A DNA stretch of 64,000 nucleotides, taken from assembly GCA_024226935.1 (NCBI GenBank), contig JAAELK010000152.1, forward strand, positions 62,001 to 126,000, in the 5' to 3' direction. Every line of letters starts with the position of its first letter. Position 1 is the stretch's first letter. Position numbers and translations under genes: made by a program. The notes beneath the pieces were generated by a model, which worked only from the letters and a program-made list of their open reading frames with translations, did no database searches and was not told where the DNA came from. Source of the stretch: Desulfobacteraceae bacterium (GTDB lineage: Bacteria; Desulfobacterota; Desulfobacteria; Desulfobacterales; Desulfobacteraceae). Below, in pieces: positions 58,188 through 64,000 of this stretch.

Positions 58188-59450
58188 ATGCCGATGTCAC
58201 CTGAATTTAAAAACAGATTAGCCCCAATCTTGCCCCAAATCGTTCATAAATTTGGAACTCCCTTCCATATTTATGATGAAGCAGGCATAAACCAGACCTG
58301 TGACGAGCTCAATCTTGCCTTTGAAAAAATCCAAGGTTTCAAGGAATACTTTGCCGTAAAAGCGTTGCCCAACCCATCCATCATGACCCTTTTAAAAGAT
58401 AAGGGTTTTGGCTTTGATTGTAGTTCCATACCGGAAATCACCCTGTCCCGAAATATTGGCAGCCAGGGAGAAGAAATCATGTTCACATCCAACAATACCA
58501 GCAGTCAACAATTTCAAAAAGCCCTGGAGCAAAACGGATCTATTCTCAATCTGGATGATATATCCTTAATTTCAAAATTACCCGAGATACCGGAACTCAT
58601 TTGTTTTAGATACAACCCCGGCTCTCGACGAACCGGTAATAAAATTATCGGCAATCCCATGGAATCAAAATACGGGGTCACCCATGACCAGATCGTTACC
58701 GCCTATAAAAAAGCCCGGAACTTAGGTGTCAAACGATTTGGCATCCATACCATGCTGGCATCCAATGAACTGGACTATGAATATATGGTGGAAACCGCCG
58801 ACATGCTCCTTACCGTCATAAAGCAGATCCATGGGACGCTTGGCATCCAGTTTGATTTCATCAATATCGGTGGGGGCTTAGGAATTCCCTACACACCCGG
58901 CACACCCAAATTTAATTTATCGGCCATGGCCCTGGGTATTACCCGTTCTTTTGAGGCATTTAAAAAACAAAATGGCTGGACTCCCAAACTCTATATGGAA
59001 AGTGGCCGTTTTATCACAGGTCCCCACGGGGTGTTGGTGACCTCGGTCATCAATCACAAAGCAACCTATAGAAATTATGTAGGGGTGGACACTTCCATGT
59101 CTGCCCTCATGCGCCCGGGCATGTATGAAGCCTATCACCATATCCATATACACGGCAAAGAAAATCTCACACCCTTAAAAAAAGTAGATGTGGTAGGGGC
59201 CCTGTGCGAAAACAATGATAAATTTGCCGTTCAAAGGGATCTGCCGGCCACGGTTGAAGGCGACATTCTGGTAATCCATGATACCGGTGCCCATGGACAT
59301 GCCATGGGATTCAATTATAATGGTCAATTACGTCCCAAAGAGCTTTTATTCAAAAAAGATATGGGGGTTGAACTGATCCGCCGGGCCGAAACCATGGATG
59401 ACTATTTTGCCACCCTGAATTTTAATCCAAAAACCATGGGACCGATCTAA
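58188..59450 (+). CDS. LysA-type (diaminopimelate) decarboxylase, PLP-dependent
   Basis: The product has 420 residues from the ATG at 58188, preceded by AAGGAAAGA. It is a fold-type III PLP enzyme. The PLP-binding Lys58 is in YFAVKALPNP, a glycine-rich phosphate loop is in INIGGGLGIPY, and the substrate and catalytic Cys region reads GALCENNDKFA. The end reads GAHGHAMGFNYNGQLRPKELL, with His where most LysA proteins have Tyr in GAY. Diaminopimelate decarboxylase makes lysine from meso-diaminopimelate; another amino-acid substrate in the same family is possible. The frame extends upstream to 58056, but that part overlaps the Lrp-type gene. Confidence 0.85.
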   Translation: MPMSPEFKNRLAPILPQIVHKFGTPFHIYDEAGINQTCDELNLAFEKIQGFKEYFAVKALPNPSIMTLLKDKGFGFDCSSIPEITLSRNIGSQGEEIMFTSNNTSSQQFQKALEQNGSILNLDDISLISKLPEIPELICFRYNPGSRRTGNKIIGNPMESKYGVTHDQIVTAYKKARNLGVKRFGIHTMLASNELDYEYMVETADMLLTVIKQIHGTLGIQFDFINIGGGLGIPYTPGTPKFNLSAMALGITRSFEAFKKQNGWTPKLYMESGRFITGPHGVLVTSVINHKATYRNYVGVDTSMSALMRPGMYEAYHHIHIHGKENLTPLKKVDVVGALCENNDKFAVQRDLPATVEGDILVIHDTGAHGHAMGFNYNGQLRPKELLFKKDMGVELIRRAETMDDYFATLNFNPKTMGPI

Positions 59451-59483
59451 AACTTACCCCGTGGAAATTCAAAGGAAAATGCC

Positions 59484-59792
59484 ATGAAATATTGTATGGT
59501 CATTGTCACCTGCGCCAATGAGAGCGATGCCAAGCAACTAGCATCGGATATGGTGGAAAAAAAACTGGCGGCCTGTGTCCAGCTAAATCCCATTACCAGT
59601 ATCTATACCTGGCAAAAAAAAGTCACCACGGATCAGGAAATAAGGCTGGTCATTAAAACAAAATCCCAGCACTACAAAAATCTAGAAAAATTGATCCTGG
59701 CCCGCCATGAATATGAAGTACCTCAAATCATACAGATCCCCTTTGAAAAAGGATTAGAAACATATCTTGACTGGATTGATGAAACCACTTAA
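59484..59792 (+). CDS. cutA: CutA-type divalent cation tolerance protein
   Basis: The product has 102 residues, the normal CutA1 length. Motifs: MVIVTCANESDAKQLASDMVEKKLAACVQLNPITSIYTWQKKV, EIRLVIKTKSQHYKNLEKLIL, and HEYEVPQIIQIPFEKGLETYLDWI. CutA1 is a PII-like trimer once linked to copper tolerance; its actual role is unclear in most bacteria. It follows the LysA-type gene by 33 bases and is probably in the same transcript. Confidence 0.96.
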   Translation: MKYCMVIVTCANESDAKQLASDMVEKKLAACVQLNPITSIYTWQKKVTTDQEIRLVIKTKSQHYKNLEKLILARHEYEVPQIIQIPFEKGLETYLDWIDETT

Positions 59793-59877
59793 GTGGCAGG
59801 TCGGCACAATACCCGCTAGGATAAATTTGGGTCTTGCTCCATTTAGATATTTCCTTTATATAGTAACAATTAAAATA

Positions 59878-59909
59878 TCCATGGGGTAGCTGTAAAAAAT
59901 TCCCATGGA
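59878..59909. terminator. Inverted repeat after cutA, possible weak terminator
   Basis: TCCATGGG at 59878-59885 and CCCATGGA at 59902-59909 pair over eight bases with a 16-base loop, followed by ATAATTTTATTATT. It lies 85 bases after cutA and 45 bases before the CoA-transferase gene. Confidence 0.45.
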
Positions 59910-59954
59910 ATAATTTTATTATTGGTAAATAACAAAAAAAGTAAAAGGCTCTAA

Positions 59955-61364
59955 ATGAACAAACGACCCACAACCATCAAATTAGAAGAAATTGGTGATC
60001 TGGTTTTAAAACACCTGGGACATAAAGACTCTATCAATGGCTACATCGGATCCAATGCCGCAACCCCCACCGCAAGCATTGAGGCGTTAACTGAATTTAT
60101 CAAAAATGATTCAGAAAACCTTCCCTTCATAAAGATGCTCAGCATCCTGCTCCACGGAAACATCCCCTATGTGGAAGAAGGGCTCCAGGACAAGATAAAA
60201 TCCTATTCCATTTTTTCCGGCGGAGATATCAGGAAAGCTGCCGATGAAGGCCGTGCCTATTATCTGCCCTGCACCCTGGCCAACATGGACCGACTCATTG
60301 GAAGAGGATGCGGCTATGAAATGGATCTGGTAATCATGAAGGTACGAAAAAATGAACAAACCGGTGAATACAGCCTGGGACTTTCCGTCGATGCCATCCA
60401 TAATGCCCTTGAGACCGCAACCCTTGTAATTGCAGAGCTGGATCCGTCCATGCCCTTTACCCAGGGACAAAGCGTTATTTGCGCCCGGGATATTGATTAT
60501 ATCATTGAAGACGGTGTCAAGCCGGTCTACACCTTCGATACCCCGGATTTTGAAAATCTCCCCAATGAAGAAAGCCGTATCGGTGAGTTAATCACCGAAC
60601 ATTTTCTTGAAGATAACATGACCATCCAGGTCGGCCTTGGTAAGATCCCCGATGCAGTAGTGGGAACCATAGCAACTTCAGGCCACAAGAACCTGGGAGT
60701 CCAGACAGAACTCTATGGGGATGGTATGATGTATCTCCAGAAAAAAGGGATCATCACCAATAAGGCAAAAAGAATCAATACCGGCTATAGCACCACCAGC
60801 CTGATCATGGGCTCCCAAGCCCTGTACGACTATGTGGATATGCGGTCCCAGGTCCAGATGCGACCATGTATGTATACCAATGCCGCCGCAAAAATCCAGG
60901 CCTGCGGTCCCTTTCTTTCCCTCAACACAGCCATCGGCGTGGACTTAAGCGGCAATGTATGGGCTGATTTTATCAATCCTTTACGATATTACGGCGGTGT
61001 CGGCGGGCAACCGGACTTTGTCAGGGCCCTGAACCATAAAAAATATGGACCCCCTATCATTGCCATGAAAAGCCTTACCAATAAAGGACAATCAAAAATT
61101 GTTCCCGCCTGCCCATCTGGCATCACCCTGACTGCTTCCTCCTACGATGGAGTAATCATTGTAACCGAATACGGCATAGCCGATCTCAGAGATCTGCCCC
61201 TCGGATTCAAGGGACTTGCCATTGCCAGCATCTCCCATCCGGATCACAGGGAACAGCTTTTAAAAACCATCTATGATGACCCAAGGATGACTAAACCCAA
61301 AGGATTTTCCCTGGACAAAACTCCTCCAGGCGTGACCATGTACCGAGGAAAAATTCCAATTTAA
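59955..61364 (+). CDS. Acetyl-CoA hydrolase/transferase family CoA-transferase
   Basis: The product has 469 residues. It matches the family of acetate, butyrate and 4-hydroxybutyrate CoA-transferases: LGLSVDAIHNALETATLVIAELDPSMPFTQG, then TIQVGLGKIPDAVVG. The catalytic Glu block reads LGVQTELYGDGMM, followed by RYYGGVGGQPDFVRAL and VTEYGIADLRDLP. These enzymes move CoA between acyl-CoA and a carboxylic acid through a glutamyl-CoA intermediate; the Glu is present here. The exact acyl substrate cannot be told from sequence. A weak ribosome-binding site (AAAAGG) precedes the start. It lies next to a second family member fused to GNAT. Confidence 0.92.
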   Translation: MNKRPTTIKLEEIGDLVLKHLGHKDSINGYIGSNAATPTASIEALTEFIKNDSENLPFIKMLSILLHGNIPYVEEGLQDKIKSYSIFSGGDIRKAADEGRAYYLPCTLANMDRLIGRGCGYEMDLVIMKVRKNEQTGEYSLGLSVDAIHNALETATLVIAELDPSMPFTQGQSVICARDIDYIIEDGVKPVYTFDTPDFENLPNEESRIGELITEHFLEDNMTIQVGLGKIPDAVVGTIATSGHKNLGVQTELYGDGMMYLQKKGIITNKAKRINTGYSTTSLIMGSQALYDYVDMRSQVQMRPCMYTNAAAKIQACGPFLSLNTAIGVDLSGNVWADFINPLRYYGGVGGQPDFVRALNHKKYGPPIIAMKSLTNKGQSKIVPACPSGITLTASSYDGVIIVTEYGIADLRDLPLGFKGLAIASISHPDHREQLLKTIYDDPRMTKPKGFSLDKTPPGVTMYRGKIPI

Positions 61365-61380
61365 CCAGCAAAAGACCGTT

Positions 61381-61408
61381 CTCCCCACTAAAAAATTTTA
61401 GTGGGGAG
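61381..61408. repeat. Strong stem-loop between the two CoA-transferase genes
   Basis: CTCCCCACTAAAA at 61381-61393 and TTTTAGTGGGGAG at 61396-61408 are perfect complementary arms with almost no loop, 16 bases after the first stop. It is followed by a G-run, not T, so it is not an ordinary intrinsic terminator. It may stabilise the upstream mRNA or reduce expression of the second gene. Confidence 0.8.
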
Positions 61409-61448
61409 GGGGGCCACAACTGTATATAGATCACCAGGAGAGCTGTTT

Positions 61449-63305
61449 ATGAATTTAAGGAAAGTATGTCCGGACAAACTTCTCACCCCTGAAGCCTGCG
61501 TTAAAAAAATTCACAACGGCAGCCGAGTATTTATTGGAACCGGATGTGGAGAACCACAGCGCCTGATAAAAGCCATGATCGAAGATTTATCCGTCCAGGA
61601 TATTATCATTTATCAAATGTTTTCCTCAACCCTATCCAAATATGTGGATGACGAAAACTTTCTATCCCGATTTTCCATTAAGCTGTTTTTTATCTCCCGT
61701 CTCATGCGACAATCAGCCTTTGAAGGAAAAATTGATTATATCCCGGTATACCTGTCCCAGATCCCGAAAATATTTGAAAATCATGAAATAGGCCTGGATA
61801 TAGCTCTGATCCAGGTCTGCCCTCCAGATGAACATGGATATTGCTCCCTGGGCATTTCCGTTGACATCACTCTTTCCGGAATGAAAAATGCCGCTCTTGT
61901 TATTGCCCAGGTTAATCCGAAAATGCCCAGAACCTGGGGAGACTCAGTAGTTCACATCGATACAATCGACTTTCTGGTCGAGTATGAAGAACCCCTTTTA
62001 GAATCCCCATCTGAAACAAAGAACCAACAGGTGGTAGAACGAATAGGCCACTATGTCAATATGCTGGTGGATAACGGGGCCACTCTCCAAATCGGTTTTG
62101 GTCATCTACCCGATGCCATTCTCCCCTATCTTGCCGACAAAAAAGATCTTGGCATACACACCCAGGTCATCACCGACGGACTATTGCCCCTATTTAAAAA
62201 TAAAGTTATTAACAACCGGAAAAAAAACTATCTGCCGGACCGGGTGGTGGCAACCCTGTGCATGGGCTCCGAAGCTTTATATAAATATGTGGACAACAAC
62301 CCCATGTTTTATTTTAAATCTTCTGATTTTGTCAATGATCCCAATGTGATTGCCAAAAACGACCATTTTATTTCCATCAGTTCCGCTCTGGAAGTGGATC
62401 TCACCGGTCAGATCTGTTCCGACTCAAAGGGATACCTCTTTTACAGCGGCATCGGAGATCAGGTAGATTTTATCCGGGGCTCCTCCATGTCAAAGGGAGG
62501 ATTTTCCATTATCATCATCCCCTCAACAGCCCAGAATGGTTCCATCTCCCGCATCGTTCCACATTTAAGTGAGGGGGCGGGTGTGGCCGCCACCCGGGGG
62601 GATATTGATATCATCGTCACCGAATATGGCATTGCTGAAATGGGGCGGAAAAGCATTTTCCAACGGGTCATGGAGTTGGCACAAATCGCCCACCCAAAAT
62701 TTCGCAAAGAACTGATCCGCCAGGCAAAAAAACGGCATTATATTTTTCCTGACCAACTCCCCCCCACAAGCCAGGATCTATTATTTTTAGATTCCTATAA
62801 TTATTCCTTAAAATTAAGTAATAACAAAGGGGTCGAATTCAGACCATTATTACCTTCCGATGAATTTGAGTCCCGGCATTTTTTCTATTCCCTCCAGGAA
62901 GATTCCATCTATTATCGTTTTTTTAATAAAAGAAAAGTGTTCTCCAGAAAAATGCTCCAGCAACAATGGGCCGAGGTGGATTACAGGCGGAACATGACCC
63001 TTATCGGCCTGATGCAACTTGGTAAACGCAAACAGATAGTAGCCATCGGATCTTACGCCGATGCAGGTAACGACACAGCAGAAGTGGCCTTTCTGGTCAA
63101 AGAAAAACTCCACGGAATGGGGATTGGCAGTTTTCTTCTAAAATCTTTGGAAACCATTGCAAAAGAAAACAATTACAAACAATTTATTGCCATGGTTCTA
63201 GCGGAAAACCGAAAAATGCTCAATGTCTTCCAAAAAAGATATCCCAAAGCAAAATTTATCAGAACAGGCAGTGGCGAAGTGGAAGTAAAAATGATTTTTC
63301 CCTGA
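61449..63305 (+). CDS. CoA-transferase-like domain fused to a GNAT acetyltransferase; catalytic Glu replaced by Gln
   Basis: The product has 618 residues from the ATG at 61449 (AGGAGA before it). Residues 1 to about 450 are an acetyl-CoA hydrolase/transferase-type domain like its neighbour (LGISVDITLSGMKNAALVIAQVNPKMPRTWGDS, ATLQIGFGHLPDAIL). In the motif that normally reads HTE it has LGIHTQVITDG (CAG at 62163-62165). Residues of about 470-618 are a GNAT domain with the acetyl-CoA loop LHGMGIGSFLLKSLETIAKEN. The transferase part may therefore bind an acyl-CoA without catalysis, while the GNAT part acetylates a protein or small molecule. This fusion type is known in related anaerobes; the role stated is an inference. 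Confidence 0.88.
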   Translation: MNLRKVCPDKLLTPEACVKKIHNGSRVFIGTGCGEPQRLIKAMIEDLSVQDIIIYQMFSSTLSKYVDDENFLSRFSIKLFFISRLMRQSAFEGKIDYIPVYLSQIPKIFENHEIGLDIALIQVCPPDEHGYCSLGISVDITLSGMKNAALVIAQVNPKMPRTWGDSVVHIDTIDFLVEYEEPLLESPSETKNQQVVERIGHYVNMLVDNGATLQIGFGHLPDAILPYLADKKDLGIHTQVITDGLLPLFKNKVINNRKKNYLPDRVVATLCMGSEALYKYVDNNPMFYFKSSDFVNDPNVIAKNDHFISISSALEVDLTGQICSDSKGYLFYSGIGDQVDFIRGSSMSKGGFSIIIIPSTAQNGSISRIVPHLSEGAGVAATRGDIDIIVTEYGIAEMGRKSIFQRVMELAQIAHPKFRKELIRQAKKRHYIFPDQLPPTSQDLLFLDSYNYSLKLSNNKGVEFRPLLPSDEFESRHFFYSLQEDSIYYRFFNKRKVFSRKMLQQQWAEVDYRRNMTLIGLMQLGKRKQIVAIGSYADAGNDTAEVAFLVKEKLHGMGIGSFLLKSLETIAKENNYKQFIAMVLAENRKMLNVFQKRYPKAKFIRTGSGEVEVKMIFP

Positions 63306-63333
63306 TCTGCCCCAAAAGGTCAAATCAGGGAAA
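63297..63333. terminator. Inverted repeat between convergent genes, possible bidirectional terminator
   Basis: TTTCCCTGAT at 63297-63306 and ATCAGGGAAA at 63324-63333 are perfect ten-base arms with a 17-base loop. The left arm overlaps the stop codon of the GNAT fusion gene. The acyl-CoA synthetase gene ends 18 bases further on, on the other strand. Confidence 0.55.
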
Positions 63334-63351
63334 CCAACCAAATTTTCAATA

Positions 63352-64000
63352 TTATTGTTTGTTTTTTGAACTCAATTCGGGAAAATCCCAATAACAATAT
63401 TCTTTCATCTCATCTGTGAAATCAACTTCATTTTTATTCGCCGTCATTTCACGCAGTTCTATTCGTCGAATTTTTCCACTGATGGTCTTGGGCACTTCGG
63501 TGACAAATTCAATAATTCTGGGGATCTTAAATTTTGCCAGGATGTTCATGGTATGTTTGAACAACTCCAGGGCTAATTTCCTATTGCCCTGGTAACTGGG
63601 ATTTAAAATCACATAGGCTTTGACCAGCTGATAACGGTTTGGATCAGGGGATCCCACAACCGCAACCTCGGCAACACATGGATGCTCCAGCAAAGCGCTT
63701 TCCACTTCAAAGGGCCCGATACGATAGTCTGAAGACTTAATCACATCATCTGCCCGGCCCACAAACCACCAATAACCATCGGCATCAAAATAAGCCCTGT
63801 CACCTGTATAATAAAAATTATTCACAAATACAGAATCCATTTTTTCATGATTACCGATATATTCGGAAAAAAGGCCAATGGGTCGCCAATTATCCAATTT
63901 TAGTACAATGTGTCCCACCTGATCGGCCATAGTGATCTCATTGCCTTCATCATCAGCCAGGGCCACATCGTACATAAATGAGGGCATACCAAAGGAACCG
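63352..64000 (-). CDS. C-terminal part of an acyl-CoA synthetase (AMP-forming), cut by the window end
   Basis: About 216 residues are visible; the frame continues past base 64000, so the N-terminal two-thirds is missing. The end of the large domain shows YYTGDRAYFDADGYWWFVGRADDVIKSSDYRIGPFEVESALLEHPCVAEVAVVGSPDP, including the hinge and the A8 motif. The A10 lysine region reads VPKTISGKIRRIELR. This matches acetyl- or medium-chain acyl-CoA synthetases, which turn an acid, ATP and CoA into acyl-CoA and AMP. An internal ATG at 63987 is not the start. The gene converges on the CoA-transferase/GNAT gene and may supply acyl-CoA for the same pathway. Confidence 0.9.
   Translation of the reverse strand, partial: GSFGMPSFMYDVALADDEGNEITMADQVGHIVLKLDNWRPIGLFSEYIGNHEKMDSVFVNNFYYTGDRAYFDADGYWWFVGRADDVIKSSDYRIGPFEVESALLEHPCVAEVAVVGSPDPNRYQLVKAYVILNPSYQGNRKLALELFKHTMNILAKFKIPRIIEFVTEVPKTISGKIRRIELREMTANKNEVDFTDEMKEYCYWDFPELSSKNKQ

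Noticed and set aside
1-64000. CRISPR array
   Set aside because: The only regular tandem repeats are the in-frame 66-base units of the FliL-like gene, which have no unique spacers.
1-64000. tRNA or rRNA genes
   Set aside because: I saw no cloverleaf or rRNA sequence in the gaps between genes, though I could not run a covariance search.

Overview
This window is a large flagellar and chemotaxis locus followed by a short metabolic segment. It most likely comes from a motile, anaerobic Desulfobacterales-type bacterium (Thermodesulfobacteriota, formerly Deltaproteobacteria). The assignment rests on gene content and order: the csrA-fliW pair, a sigma-54/FlrA/FlrC-type hierarchy, flhF/flhG, and a CoA-transferase/GNAT fusion beside an acyl-CoA synthetase. 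It is an inference, because no rRNA or other taxonomic marker is present.

Layout. 1-616 (+): the end of a small helical protein gene, and flaG. 653-9190 (-): flgN-flgK-flgL-csrA-fliW behind a well-matched sigma-28 promoter. 9431-14063 (-): flgF-flgG-flgA-flgH-flgI-flgJ behind a sigma-54 promoter. 14517-14732 (+): a small zinc-ribbon protein. 14901-29717 (-): a long operon starting at a sigma-54 promoter, fliL-fliM-fliN-fliO-fliP-fliQ-fliR-flhB-flhA-flhF-flhG-fliA, then a FliL-like protein carrying 14 FliM-type motifs, three little-known genes and a stand-alone FlhB C-terminal domain. 30050-35774 (-): fliK-flgD-flgE behind a sigma-54 promoter. 36097-41834 (+): an island of exported proteins, one beta-propeller protein and a tandem pair of DUF1566 proteins. 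41910-49281 (-): flgB-flgC-fliE-fliF-fliG-fliH-fliI-fliJ-motE-like behind a sigma-54 promoter. 49375-57457 (-): regulators, namely an HD-GYP response regulator, PilZ, CheX, CheY, a FlrA-like activator, a TPR protein (sigma-54 promoter) and a FlrC-like activator. 57691-64000: an Lrp-type regulator broken by a one-base frameshift, a LysA-type decarboxylase, cutA, two CoA-transferase family genes, and the end of an acyl-CoA synthetase gene on the opposite strand.

How it works together. The FlrA-like and FlrC-like proteins have the GAFTGA loop used to activate sigma-54, and five GG-N10-GC promoters sit before the middle-class operons. FliA, made from the fliL operon, would then fire the sigma-28 promoter before flgN-flgK-flgL-csrA-fliW. 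CheY, CheX, FliM/FliN and the c-di-GMP proteins (HD-GYP, PilZ) supply switching and motility control.

The strongest candidate for something undescribed is the 750-residue protein at 17151-19403. Its acidic cytoplasmic part carries 14 copies of the motif that FliM uses at its N-terminus to bind CheY-P, eight of them in perfect 22-residue tandem repeats. It then has one membrane segment and a FliL-like periplasmic domain, so it may place many CheY-P docking sites next to the stator. Other points of note are an NPTR in place of NPTH in FlhB alongside a separate FlhB-C protein, a G10 tract in the ribosome-binding region of fliR, very large FlgK, FlgL and FlgE, and a CoA-transferase/GNAT fusion lacking the expected catalytic glutamate.
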